The notes: generated by a model from the letters alone, not told the origin. A DNA stretch of 64,000 bases from Candidatus Saccharimonadota bacterium (GCA_017404325.1 JAFRCO010000012.1:45556-109555); one strand, 5' to 3'; counted from the first letter of the stretch, positions 17,320 to 26,211 are shown. Made by a program: numbers and translations.

Positions 17320-19190
17320 GAAGGATTTTACCAGCTTTAATTCTTTCTAGTTTAACTCTTTTCTCCTTTTTATTCCTCACTTCCTCTTTCGTTTCCGCAG
17401 ACACTTCCGTCACCGCCACAGCCACAGTTCAAGTCGGTTCAGCTTGTTCATTTAACTCAGTAGTAAACTCAGCTCATGCTGCTACTATTCCATCTGGCAC
17501 TAATCAAAGTGATATCGGACAAACTACTTTTACTGTTGTCTGTAATGATACTGGTGGATATAGTATTTATGCTATAGGATACAGTAACTTTGAAGTAGGG
17601 AATACTAAACTCCTTGCTACAATTAATGGCGTACTAAACTCTACCTATGATATTAATACTGGATCTAATGCTTCCGGTACTCCATCCTCCTGGGCTATGA
17701 AACTAGCTCCTAGTACTAATTTAACTAGTAGTAATATTCTAAATGGCTATGGAAGTTATAGTGTAGTTCCTAGTAGTTATGTTAAAGTAGCTACACTTGT
17801 TCCTTCTTCTACTCCAGTTAGTTCTTCTAGTCTAACTGCTACCTATAGAGTTAACATTGCTGCTACTCAACCTGCTGGTAATTATAATGGTAAAGTACGT
17901 TATGTATTAGTTAATCCTGCTACTAATGTGCCGAATGAACCGAAAACTTGTGGTTCATTAAAAATTTGTTATTACCCGAACGCAGGCAACACAGTTACCG
18001 ACACAATGGGAGATCAAACTATTAATTCGGCTGTAACTTCGACTGGATTATGGGCCTCCAACTTTCAAAGAGCTGGTTATGGTTTCGTTGGTTGGTCTGA
18101 TGCCTATGATTATGTAGCTAATGTTGGCAGTGAGTCTAATCCAGATGCTCATATTTATGGGCCTAATGAGACCATTTCTTTCACTGCCGGGCAATACTAT
18201 GGTACTAATAAAGGTCTCTCGCTTTACGCCGTCTGGGTTAAATCAGAAGGCTTCTTACAAGGTTGGAATGGTTGTTCTAGTCTAGGTTCTGGTAAGGTTA
18301 CTGCTCTTACCGATCAACGTGATGGCGATGTTTATGCTGTGGCTAAACTCGCTGATGGTAAATGTTGGATGATTGAAAACCTAAGACTTGATTATGATGC
18401 TAACTTCTCCGAATCATTATCGCAAGGGTTTGGTGGGGTGTTTGCTGGACTTGCAAATCCGGAAACGGCTAACTTCTCTAATTCTACTACCGCTAACTCC
18501 CTATATTATTCCGGAACTCAGAGCGGGACCGCTTCTATAGATATTGGCACAGCTAATAGTCCAGGCTTCCGGATGCCACGTTACAATAATAATAATACTA
18601 ATTCAAATTCTACAATTAACTCGAACGTCACAGTGTCTAACATGACTGATATTGATCAAAATGTCTATAGTTATGGTAATTACTATACTTGGCCTGTAGC
18701 ACTGGCGAATACCTACTATTATTCTGGGCCGGATACACTTGATGTTAATTCGAATACTTCTGAAACAGCAAATACTTCAATTTGCCCATCTGGCTGGGTT
18801 TTGCCTAGAAGTGGGGACAAGAGTAGGATGCAAAATGGAACGAATGATTTTTATACATTGAGCCTAGCCCAAACTGGCGTAACGGCTCCAACTAACTATT
18901 CAAGTTCTAATAATCCATATTGGATAAATTCTAGTGGCAATACCGAGGGGAGCTATCTTCGAAATATACTATTATCTTACCCCAATAATTTTATAAATGC
19001 TGGCTTTTATTATGGTTCCTCTGCAGAGAATCGTGGCTATGGGAGTAACTATACATCTTCTACGGCGTCTGATAGTGGCTGTGGATATGAGATGCGTGTT
19101 AATAGTGGCAACGTTCATCCAGCTTCAGTTTCTGAGGCAAAATTTGTGGGTCTTTCAGTTAGATGCATGATTCGTGTCATAGATGATTAA
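17316..19190 (+). CDS. Secreted FISUMP-domain surface protein
   Basis: Protein of 624 aa. Signal peptide 1-28 (LFLTSSFVSA-D). Residues 30-210 form a Thr/Ser-rich beta domain (TTFTVVCNDTGGYSIYAIGY) shared with the protein at 61675-64000. A bacterial repeat ending GLSLYAVWVK follows, then a FISUMP domain: TALTDQRDGDVYAVAKLADG, CWMIENLRLD, ICPSGWVLPRSGD and GLSVRCM at the very end. There is no LPXTG signal or C-terminal membrane helix, so attachment is unclear. The first half uses T-rich Ser/Thr codons (ACT, AGT, TCT), unlike neighbouring core genes. It is coupled to the DUF308 gene. Confidence 0.85.
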   Translation: MRRILPALILSSLTLFSFLFLTSSFVSADTSVTATATVQVGSACSFNSVVNSAHAATIPSGTNQSDIGQTTFTVVCNDTGGYSIYAIGYSNFEVGNTKLLATINGVLNSTYDINTGSNASGTPSSWAMKLAPSTNLTSSNILNGYGSYSVVPSSYVKVATLVPSSTPVSSSSLTATYRVNIAATQPAGNYNGKVRYVLVNPATNVPNEPKTCGSLKICYYPNAGNTVTDTMGDQTINSAVTSTGLWASNFQRAGYGFVGWSDAYDYVANVGSESNPDAHIYGPNETISFTAGQYYGTNKGLSLYAVWVKSEGFLQGWNGCSSLGSGKVTALTDQRDGDVYAVAKLADGKCWMIENLRLDYDANFSESLSQGFGGVFAGLANPETANFSNSTTANSLYYSGTQSGTASIDIGTANSPGFRMPRYNNNNTNSNSTINSNVTVSNMTDIDQNVYSYGNYYTWPVALANTYYYSGPDTLDVNSNTSETANTSICPSGWVLPRSGDKSRMQNGTNDFYTLSLAQTGVTAPTNYSSSNNPYWINSSGNTEGSYLRNILLSYPNNFINAGFYYGSSAENRGYGSNYTSSTASDSGCGYEMRVNSGNVHPASVSEAKFVGLSVRCMIRVIDD

Positions 19191-19219
19191 GCTTCGATTT
19201 AACTGCGATATTTTTATGT

Positions 19220-19225
19220 TATAAT
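19220..19225 (+). promoter_or_regulatory. metK -10 box
   Basis: TGTTATAAT, an extended -10 just after the surface-protein stop. Transcription should begin near 19232, right at the riboswitch. Confidence 0.7.
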
Positions 19226-19230
19226 GATGA

Positions 19231-19325
19231 TACTAATATCAAGAAGGAGCGAGGGAGCGGCCCGATGACCTCCTACCAACCTAGTAAACCAAGGTGGTAA
19301 TTCCGACCAAGAAAGGAAAGATATG
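19231..19325 (+). promoter_or_regulatory. SAM-I (S-box family) riboswitch, compact form, controlling metK
   Basis: The run TATCAAGAAGGAGCGAGGGA, then GGCCCGATGACCTCC, CCAACCT, AAGGTGG and TAATTCC match the S-box core. P2 pairs AGGAG with CTCCT and GGG with CCC, with a GATGA kink-turn. P3 pairs ACCT with AGGT. The usual P4 hairpin between P3 and the 3' strand of P1 is missing; instead GACCAAGAAAGGAAAG holds the Shine-Dalgarno. P1 would be ATATC (19236-19240) with GATAT (19320-19324), which includes the first two bases of the start codon. SAM binding should therefore hide the start site and block translation. Confidence 0.82.
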
Positions 19326-20288
19326 TTCTATAAAACAGCGGAGAGCGTTTCTCCGAAACATCCAGATAAATTATGCGATCGCATTTCAGATGCGATTTTA
19401 GACGCGTACCTTGTTAGCGACCCGAACGCACGCGTTGCGGCAGAAACTTGTGGAGGGCACGGCGTTGTTTTCGTGACTGGAGAAATTACTTCGACTGCTA
19501 ATAATATTGATATCGAGAAGATTGTAAAAAGAATTGCGGGAGAAGACATAGAAGTCCATACAAAAATCGTTAAACAATCGCCGGAAATTGCTCAAGGTGT
19601 AGACACTGGTGGGGCGGGTGACCAGGGAATTATGATTGGGTTCGCTTGCGATGAAACTCCGGAAATGCTACCACGCGAAGTCGTTTTATCTCGAAGGTTA
19701 AATCAGTTTATTTATGAAAAATATCCGTATGATGGGAAGACCCAAGTTACTATTGCGCCAGACGGCTCGATTAACTCTATTGTAGCGAGCTTCCAAAACG
19801 TTTCGCATGAAGATTTAGAAAAAACGGTGCATGAATATATTGCCAATAATAAATTGGAAGGAAAATTAGAGTTACATATTAATCCAGCGGGAGATTGGAA
19901 CCAAGGCGGCTTCGACGCAGATACTGGTTTAACTGGACGAAAATTAATTGTAGACAATTATGGTCCGCGCGTTGCGATTGGTGGTGGTTGTTATTCTGGA
20001 AAAGATCCTTCTAAGGTTGATCGCTCGGCGGCGTACATGGCTAGAAGGGTTGCAGTTGATTATCTAAGAAAACGCAATGCTCACGAAGTTTTAGTTAGAT
20101 TAGCTTATGCAATTGGTTATGCAGAACCGCTCGAAAAAACTGTGATTATCGATGGAAAGCCGGAAGAAATTGAAGGCTATGACTTGACTCCGAACGGAAT
20201 TATTAAGTTCTTAGACCTAAAGCGTCCGATCTATGAAAAGACTGCTGAATACGGACATTATGGTGAAGGTTTTGACTGGGATAAATAA
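19323..20288 (+). CDS. metK: S-adenosylmethionine synthetase, short form
   Basis: Protein of 321 aa. It keeps the family motifs: SVSPKHPDKLCDRISDAILD at the N-terminus, GGAGDQGIMIGFA (methionine loop region), NPAGDWNQGGFDADTGLTGR, GGGCYSGKDPSKVDRSAAYMAR and a YDLTPNGIIK end. It makes SAM from ATP and methionine. The usual length is 380-400 aa; this form lacks about 60 residues spread over loops, and GEITST is followed directly by a short linker. It sits under a SAM riboswitch, which gives classic feedback. ATG 19323 is preceded by AGGAAAG. Confidence 0.95.
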   Translation: MFYKTAESVSPKHPDKLCDRISDAILDAYLVSDPNARVAAETCGGHGVVFVTGEITSTANNIDIEKIVKRIAGEDIEVHTKIVKQSPEIAQGVDTGGAGDQGIMIGFACDETPEMLPREVVLSRRLNQFIYEKYPYDGKTQVTIAPDGSINSIVASFQNVSHEDLEKTVHEYIANNKLEGKLELHINPAGDWNQGGFDADTGLTGRKLIVDNYGPRVAIGGGCYSGKDPSKVDRSAAYMARRVAVDYLRKRNAHEVLVRLAYAIGYAEPLEKTVIIDGKPEEIEGYDLTPNGIIKFLDLKRPIYEKTAEYGHYGEGFDWDK

Positions 20289-20297
20289 TTAATAAAA

Positions 20298-22460
20298 TTA
20301 AGGTAATAACGAAGTATATTGAGAACAAGTTGTATCACCAATCATATTAATAGCACAACCGATACCATCTATTGTACTATCTCCTACTCGGAGTTTTCTT
20401 TCCGCTGGAATATTGCCTAAGGTATACCAATAGGTTTTAGCACTATTGAAACCTGCATATGTTGACATATTAGTTGCAGTTTCAGCGATAGCATAGATTC
20501 CGTCGCTACGATTGATATTTAATTTCCAGACGGCTTTTTCGCTGTTGTTTATGCCATGATGAGCTTCCTGATAGATTACAATATTGTTTAGAAGATCATT
20601 CACGCCAAGGCCTAGCGCAGTGGCATCGGAAGCTAATTTATTGTAGATTGCGGTCGCAGTATCATCTTCAGAGGGGATTGCATAAGGAGTAATATTGTTT
20701 TTAAATTCGCCGTTTTCGAAAGTCAAGTTTTCGTACAATTGTGCAGAATTAGCTCCGCTTGATAACTTGCTATACCCAGCATTCTCCATGTCGCCAGGGA
20801 AATACATATATCTTTTTAGATTAGTCGTAGTAACTTCGGCTAAGATGCCAAAAGAGTTTGGATTTGATACGCAGATATTGTGAGAATCAGAGTCAGTAGC
20901 AGCATAGAAATATCTGTTCATGCCACTACCATTTTCTTTAGTAATAGGAGTGGTGGTGGTTCTATAAGTAACATCTGCATAAGGATATCTACTATCGCTT
21001 AAGGCAAATGCACCATCCATCTTTGTAGCATATTCGCTACCATCAAAGTAGACATATTCACCATTTGCAGTTCTATATAAACTGCTAGCAGAAGCATTAG
21101 CTGTCCAAGTAATTCTTTCACCCCCTTGGCAAGGTTTACCAGCGTAAACATTGGTGGCATTAAAGAAGTCTAGTTTTAGGTATTTACCAACTTCAATCAC
21201 CATTCCTTCACTAAGTTTATCGTAGTCTGATACATCTAACGAGTTAAGATAAGCTACAGTAGTCTCATCGCCACTAGTGATAATATTGGCCTTCTGGGCA
21301 ACAGCGGCTTCAGTAATAGACTGGAAAATGGCTTCATCGGAACCATTAGCGTAGATTTCGTGTTTGTAAATAATATTTTCAATCGTGATTTTTGGATCAC
21401 TTAAGAATGTCGTAACATTGCCATAATGATCAGCGTCTAGATGCGAAACGATAAGATAGTTAAGAACCACATCGTCTTTACCTTGCAAATTCTTGAGAGT
21501 ATTATAAATAACGTCTTGAATATCAGCGGTTTTCGGACCAGTATCCATTAAAACATATTTGTTATCAAGAGTTTTTAGAATAATTGCATTACCAGGGGCT
21601 GCGTTAGACGGTCGATCGGTAACCTTGTTATTGTAAATATTAGGAAAAGTAATTGAGACGACTTCTCCAGGGCTTGTTATATCGGTTACAGCGGAGACAT
21701 GAGAGCCAACAATCGTAATCTCTATTTGGCTGGTGGTCGCGAAAGTATTAAATGCTATTCCGCTAATTATTATAGTTAAGATAATTGAAGCAATTTTATT
21801 AAATTGCACGCGATGCCTTTTTGGGAGTGGCAAAACGGTAATAATTGTTGCTAAGGCAACGATACAAACAATAATATATGGTAAGGTTGTTGCAGATTGT
21901 TTAACGGTTGAGCCTGAAAGATATTTCATCCCATTCCTACCGGTATTGGGCGTATTTGCAGTTGTTGGGCTAGCTGGGCTAGCTTGGTTATCTGGTCCTG
22001 AGTCATCTCCTTCTTCTTCAATATCAATCGTGATATGAATATCGTCTAGGTCTAGTTCTTCACCAAAAGGTATAAAGGTGTCGTAAAATAAGCTAATGTA
22101 TACTATTTTATCTGAGTCGTTCATTTCCTCGTCATATATATAGGTTGTCTTGACGTATGCATTCGTGTTATCATCGGTAATACTTTTAATTTGGAATTTT
22201 TTACCATCAGGATTAGATAGAGTCGTTTTATAAACGATAGAATCTTTAGTGATATTGAAAATGATTGTTGGCGTAATGGTTAAATTGTTAATCTCATTAT
22301 CGATCACAACAATATCTCCATGCGTTTCGGATACCGTAATAGCATCGTATTTTACGGCTGTAGCAATTTTGACGCTACAGAAGATTATAGTTATGAGTGC
22401 GGCGAAGCCGGCTAAAAGCTTAATAGCACGAGCTCTGCGACTTGAAAATGACTCTTTCAT
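20298..22460 (-). CDS. Membrane protein with sortase-like segment and ComEC-type metallo-beta-lactamase domain
   Basis: Protein of 720 aa. Residues 14-36 are a signal/TM segment and 37-165 an extracellular beta region with an acidic linker. TPNTG at 170-174, a hydrophobic helix at 193-211 and KRHR at 214 look like a complete sortase signal. A second signal-like helix (223-241) and then a metallo-beta-lactamase domain follow, with MDTGP (305), SHLDADHYGN (His340, Asp342, Asp344, His345), FPGDME and EAHHG. The HxDxDH form is typical of the ComEC C-terminal nuclease-like domain. It may act on extracellular DNA or cell-wall phosphates (inference). The ComEC channel itself is absent. Confidence 0.8.
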   Translation of the reverse strand: MKESFSSRRARAIKLLAGFAALITIIFCSVKIATAVKYDAITVSETHGDIVVIDNEINNLTITPTIIFNITKDSIVYKTTLSNPDGKKFQIKSITDDNTNAYVKTTYIYDEEMNDSDKIVYISLFYDTFIPFGEELDLDDIHITIDIEEEGDDSGPDNQASPASPTTANTPNTGRNGMKYLSGSTVKQSATTLPYIIVCIVALATIITVLPLPKRHRVQFNKIASIILTIIISGIAFNTFATTSQIEITIVGSHVSAVTDITSPGEVVSITFPNIYNNKVTDRPSNAAPGNAIILKTLDNKYVLMDTGPKTADIQDVIYNTLKNLQGKDDVVLNYLIVSHLDADHYGNVTTFLSDPKITIENIIYKHEIYANGSDEAIFQSITEAAVAQKANIITSGDETTVAYLNSLDVSDYDKLSEGMVIEVGKYLKLDFFNATNVYAGKPCQGGERITWTANASASSLYRTANGEYVYFDGSEYATKMDGAFALSDSRYPYADVTYRTTTTPITKENGSGMNRYFYAATDSDSHNICVSNPNSFGILAEVTTTNLKRYMYFPGDMENAGYSKLSSGANSAQLYENLTFENGEFKNNITPYAIPSEDDTATAIYNKLASDATALGLGVNDLLNNIVIYQEAHHGINNSEKAVWKLNINRSDGIYAIAETATNMSTYAGFNSAKTYWYTLGNIPAERKLRVGDSTIDGIGCAINMIGDTTCSQYTSLLP

Positions 22461-22498
22461 TTGATTTTTCCTTTTTGTGTTGACCTAGTTGTGGTCTT

Positions 22499-22527
22499 AT
22501 TATACTGCTTAAGTTTAAAAAAGTCAA
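22499..22527 (-). promoter_or_regulatory. Promoter of the 20298-22460 gene
   Basis: Minus strand TTGACT (22522-22527), 17-bp spacer, TATAAT (22499-22504). The leader carries CACAAAAAGGA. Confidence 0.85.
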
Positions 22528-22577
22528 GCCATGAAAAGAAATTTTTATGGTATATTATTTTTAGGAGAATTATATAT

Positions 22578-23375
22578 ATGAAAAAAATTATTGTTGTAAC
22601 TGGTGCTTCTTCAGGAATGGGGAAAGAGTTCTTACTACAAATTATTGAAAAAGAAAAGAATGTTGATGAAATCTGGGCAATTGCTAGAAGAGAAGATAGA
22701 TTGGTTGAGTTGAAAAAAGAAGTAAGCGATAAAATTGTTCCAGTAAAACTAGATCTTAGTAAAGAAAAAGATTTATTAAAGTATAAAGAAAAGCTGGAAA
22801 AGGAAAAACCGAATATTGTTATTTTAGCTAACTGTGCTGGATTTGGCGTTTTTGAACACAGTGAAAATATTACGACTGAGATTAAATTAAATATGATAGA
22901 TTTGAACGTTAAAGCGCCGGTCGCGATGATGGATTATAGCCTACCTTATATGAAAAAAGGTTCTAAAATCATGAACATAGCGTCCTGCGCCGGGTTTCAA
23001 CCTATACCATATATAAATGACTATGCTGCCACTAAGTCATTTTTGTTATCGTATTCTAGAGCTTTAAATAAGGAATTAAAATATAAAGGCATTCATGTTT
23101 TGGCTGTGACGCCTTATTGGACAAAGACAGAATTTTTCGATAGAGCAGTGGATGATAAAAAGAAAAAAGTGGTTATAAATTATAATGCGATGTACGACCC
23201 AGTAGAAGTAATGAAGCTTGCGATTAAAGATTTATATACAGATAAAGATGTTTCGATTTATGGGTTCGTTAACAGAGGACAAAGAGTTTTGACAAAAGTA
23301 TTGCCACATTCATTGATAATGAAAATCTGGATGAACCAACAGAAACTTGATGGAACTCCAGATATAAGAAAATAA
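22578..23375 (+). CDS. Short-chain dehydrogenase/reductase
   Basis: Protein of 265 aa. Nucleotide site VTGASSGMGKEF, then NCAGFG (the usual NNAG is altered to NCAG), Ser in IASCAGF and the catalytic YAATK. An NAD(P)-dependent oxidoreductase acting on a small alcohol or ketone; similar to DltE/YqjQ-type SDRs. ATG 22578 is chosen because AGGAG lies at 22563-22567; the longer frame back to 22461 would cross the divergent promoter. TGGTATATT upstream is the probable -10. The neighbours do not tell the substrate. Confidence 0.85.
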   Translation: MKKIIVVTGASSGMGKEFLLQIIEKEKNVDEIWAIARREDRLVELKKEVSDKIVPVKLDLSKEKDLLKYKEKLEKEKPNIVILANCAGFGVFEHSENITTEIKLNMIDLNVKAPVAMMDYSLPYMKKGSKIMNIASCAGFQPIPYINDYAATKSFLLSYSRALNKELKYKGIHVLAVTPYWTKTEFFDRAVDDKKKKVVINYNAMYDPVEVMKLAIKDLYTDKDVSIYGFVNRGQRVLTKVLPHSLIMKIWMNQQKLDGTPDIRK

Positions 23376-23388
23376 TAATGCAAAAAAA

Positions 23389-23475
23389 TGGTGGGCGGGA
23401 AGGGAATCGAACCCTTACGATCTTACGATCACCAGATTTTGAGTCTAGCGCGTCTACCAGTTCCGCCACTCGCCC
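23389..23475 (-). tRNA. tRNA-Leu (anticodon CAA)
   Basis: 87 nt with encoded CCA (complement of 23389-23391). It has D-arm bases GGCGGAACTGGTAGACGC, anticodon CAA at 23439-23441 in loop CTCAAAA, a long variable arm GGTGATCGTAAGATC typical of Leu, and the T-arm AAGGGTTCGATTCCCTT. The acceptor stem GGGCGAG/CCCGCCC has one A-C mismatch at the sixth pair. It reads UUG codons. It lies between the SDR and sortase genes. Confidence 0.93.
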
Positions 23476-23510
23476 ATATCAGTATTTTACCATAAATAGC
23501 CAGATTATGC

Positions 23511-23516
23511 TATAAT
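23511..23516 (+). promoter_or_regulatory. Extended -10 box, predicted leaderless sortase mRNA
   Basis: TGCTATAAT, 6 nt before ATG 23523. Confidence 0.7.
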
Positions 23517-23522
23517 CGTCTT

Positions 23523-24719
23523 ATGGATTCTAAAAACGGTGGGCAGTCTTCGAGCGACCTTCAAAGGCAGGCCGCAGCAGCGCTAGCTAGAAAAAAAGTT
23601 CTGGCGGCTTATGCTGAGTCGGCTAAAAAAGCACAGAAGCAGGCTAGCGAGAATAGTGCACATATGAAAAATACGCCCATCACACCGAAAATTGATTCGG
23701 AATCTTGGAAAAAATATCATTCGGCTTGGCAAGATTATTACCAAAAATACTATAGTGAGTATTATTCAAAAGCAGCGCGAGCTTATATTGAAAAAGAAAA
23801 GCTAAAAGAAGCTAGGGAAAAGGCTGAGGAAGAAGAGATTTTGAGCTCACTAGCTCGTTCTAGCGCAAAACTCAATAAGAAGTCTGGCCTGAGTTTAAGC
23901 GAAGATAAAATTGAAGATGAAGACAGTACGACAATCGGGAACATGTTGAAAACAAAAATTAGGAAAAAGGCGGTCGAAAGTGTTAAAAAGACACGAAGAG
24001 GAAGAAGATTAATCCCGATTTTAGCTGGGATTGCGGTTGTTTTATTCATCTTATTCTTGCAATATAATAGATTAATTTTTGCGCCAATCATGGCTTATGT
24101 CTCGCCTGGGAATGTACCGGCTTCGGATATTGAGGCAATTGATCCGACTATAACGCAAACTGTATCTAGTGACCCGAGATTAATAATTCCGAAACTAAAC
24201 GTCGATGTCCCGGTACATTTCGGGATTTCGCTATCCGAAGTTATGCCAGCAATGGCGGACGGAGTAGCGCATTATCGAATTGCAGGAGCAAGCGCATTCC
24301 CAGGAGAAATTGGGAATCTGGTCATAACTGGCCATTCAGCAGGAGATGTTTATAGCTCTAATCCTTATAAATACATCTTTTCTGGCTTGGAGAGACTTGA
24401 GGACGGTGATTTGATTTATGTAAACTATAAATCAGTTCGTTATACTTATAGTGTATTCAAAAAAGATGTAGTTGAACCGACGAATGTAGCTGCGCTTGTA
24501 GTCGACACCGATAAGCCGATTTTGACACTTGTAACTTGTACACCTCTCGGAACTTCGCGATATCGTCTATTGTTGTTTGCCGAGCAGATTTCGCCAAATT
24601 ACGATAAGGCAGGAAAAGAAGAAAATCTACCAACAGTAGACAGGAATGAAGAAACACCTCTTCCGTCTAACGAACCATCATTCTTCGAAGGAATTTGGAA
24701 TTTCCTAACGGGGAATTAA
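23523..24719 (+). CDS. Sortase with a long cytoplasmic N-terminal extension
   Basis: Protein of 398 aa. Residues 1-162 are charged, helical and cytoplasmic, with a Tyr-rich stretch (WQDYYQKYYSEYYS, residues 69-82). The membrane helix is at about 163-185. The sortase beta-barrel follows with His271 (VITGHSAG), Cys339 (LVTCTPLG) and Arg348 (SRYRLLL), the complete triad. It should cleave the [VT]P[DN]TG-type signals seen here and join the proteins to a wall acceptor. The long N-terminus is unusual for sortases. The 3' end overlaps the convergent PEGA gene by 15 nt. Confidence 0.92.
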   Translation: MDSKNGGQSSSDLQRQAAAALARKKVLAAYAESAKKAQKQASENSAHMKNTPITPKIDSESWKKYHSAWQDYYQKYYSEYYSKAARAYIEKEKLKEAREKAEEEEILSSLARSSAKLNKKSGLSLSEDKIEDEDSTTIGNMLKTKIRKKAVESVKKTRRGRRLIPILAGIAVVLFILFLQYNRLIFAPIMAYVSPGNVPASDIEAIDPTITQTVSSDPRLIIPKLNVDVPVHFGISLSEVMPAMADGVAHYRIAGASAFPGEIGNLVITGHSAGDVYSSNPYKYIFSGLERLEDGDLIYVNYKSVRYTYSVFKKDVVEPTNVAALVVDTDKPILTLVTCTPLGTSRYRLLLFAEQISPNYDKAGKEENLPTVDRNEETPLPSNEPSFFEGIWNFLTGN

Positions 24720-26117
24720 CCATTCACGAGTTAAAGAATCATCACTAAAATAATATAAATAGCGGTTGTCTGTTATAGCGGTCGGGAAATGATTAGAAAC
24801 ATTTTTTGCTAGAACGCGGCGATTAAGCCCATCAAAATCATAAACTATTAATTCACCGTCATAAACTGTATAAATCATATCGTTATCAAGCCAGCCAAAA
24901 CTTTCGCCTTCGACCGACCATTCTTTAATCTCCATTGATTCCATATCAAGAGTAGCAATTTCAGAACCAGAGTAAAGTATGATAAATTCGCCTTCGTGAC
25001 CAATTTTAATCGTAGACGGGGTAAAATTAAGCTCGGCGGACAGAAGCGACGTAAAATCATTTTTGTTATATAGAGTGAGAATATTCTTTTCTAGCGTAAT
25101 TAAGTATTTATCTTCATAAAACTTCGTCATCGCAACTTTTGTCGAAGAAGAAGTTTTCTTTAGCTTTACTATTTTGTCGCCTAACTTTAGAGAACCAATG
25201 TAATAGCTTTCTTGATCTTCGGTTGATGAATCACTTAGCGCCGAAAAAAAGATTTCGTTATTATAATAGTCAAAATCAATCACATCTTTTATAAGCACGG
25301 CAGAAATTGAGCGTCCGGAAATATCGACTTTATGAAGATTATCATTCTGGATTGCAAGAAGAGAGTTCGCATCGTCGTCAAAAATCTTTAGCTTAGAAAA
25401 ATCAACACCAAATTCACGCGTAATATTAATACTATTCTTCATCTCTTTTGGATTTAAAAGAACCCATTCGACTCCATCTTCAGATTGGACTTTGAAAAGA
25501 GCACGAGTCGCGTTCGCATCCCAATCAACTTTCAGGATTTCTCCAGTAAAGAGACCAGTTTTTGCACCGGAAGCAATACTAACGTCAGAAAAAAGTGTAC
25601 TGATATCAAGTTTTTTCGGAGTAATGCGTTCCTCGTTTAGATTAATATAAGACCATTCAGTCGTTCCGTTAATTAGAATAATAGATGAATGGTCGGGGGA
25701 AATCGTCGCATAAGTCGTTCCAGTAGTAGTTAAAGCTTTTTCGCTGACACGATCTTTTAAGAAGAGTCTCGGGTAATGAACTCGATAAAGTAACCCTTCT
25801 TTAATATTAATTGTCTTTATCCAAGAATCATAGCCTTCTTTCGAGACCGTGACGGTATGTTCACCGCTAGCTAGAACTTTCGAAGTATTAGTTTTTTGTA
25901 ACCAAGATGAATCGCCGTCAATATCAATATCAGCGCCAGTCGGAATAGAAGAAATCTGTAAAAGACCTTGCCTTTTAACTTCGAAATCCGAGTTTAACCA
26001 ATAACCAGAAACGATAAAAGCTAAAACAATGACCGTAATAATAACCGCGAGCACCATGAAAGCTTCGGAAAGGATAACTTTTAGGTTTTGACGACGCTGA
26101 TTATTCTCAAAATCCAT
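24705..26117 (-). CDS. Membrane-anchored PEGA-domain protein with a beta-propeller-like region
   Basis: Protein of 470 aa. A single helix at about 15-40 (SEAFMVLAVIITVIVLAFIVSG) leaves the rest outside. Residues 50-115 form a PEGA domain (SIPTGADIDIDGD...GEHTVTVSKEGYDSW). The rest has repeated beta strands with short DG/DN turns (GWLDNDMIYTVYDGELIVYD), like TolB/WD40 propellers. PEGA domains are often wall- or surface-associated; function unknown. Its mRNA is predicted leaderless (-10 at 26126-26131). Confidence 0.8.
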   Translation of the reverse strand: MDFENNQRRQNLKVILSEAFMVLAVIITVIVLAFIVSGYWLNSDFEVKRQGLLQISSIPTGADIDIDGDSSWLQKTNTSKVLASGEHTVTVSKEGYDSWIKTINIKEGLLYRVHYPRLFLKDRVSEKALTTTGTTYATISPDHSSIILINGTTEWSYINLNEERITPKKLDISTLFSDVSIASGAKTGLFTGEILKVDWDANATRALFKVQSEDGVEWVLLNPKEMKNSINITREFGVDFSKLKIFDDDANSLLAIQNDNLHKVDISGRSISAVLIKDVIDFDYYNNEIFFSALSDSSTEDQESYYIGSLKLGDKIVKLKKTSSSTKVAMTKFYEDKYLITLEKNILTLYNKNDFTSLLSAELNFTPSTIKIGHEGEFIILYSGSEIATLDMESMEIKEWSVEGESFGWLDNDMIYTVYDGELIVYDFDGLNRRVLAKNVSNHFPTAITDNRYLYYFSDDSLTREWLIPR

Positions 26118-26125
26118 ACTATATT

Positions 26126-26131
26126 ATTATA
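26126..26131 (-). promoter_or_regulatory. Extended -10 box, predicted leaderless PEGA gene mRNA
   Basis: Minus strand TGCTATAAT, 8 nt before the ATG at 26117. Confidence 0.65.
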
Positions 26132-26156
26132 GCATGAAAAATATTATTTTTAGCTC

Positions 26157-26185
26157 TTGCGTTTTAATAAATATAATAGTATGAT
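26157..26185 (+). promoter_or_regulatory. Promoter of the 26212-27099 gene
   Basis: TTGCGT (26157-26162), 17-bp spacer, TATGAT (26180-26185). The leader has GAGGTG. Confidence 0.55.
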
Positions 26186-26211
26186 GAATATAAGAATAAG
26201 CGAGGTGAAAA

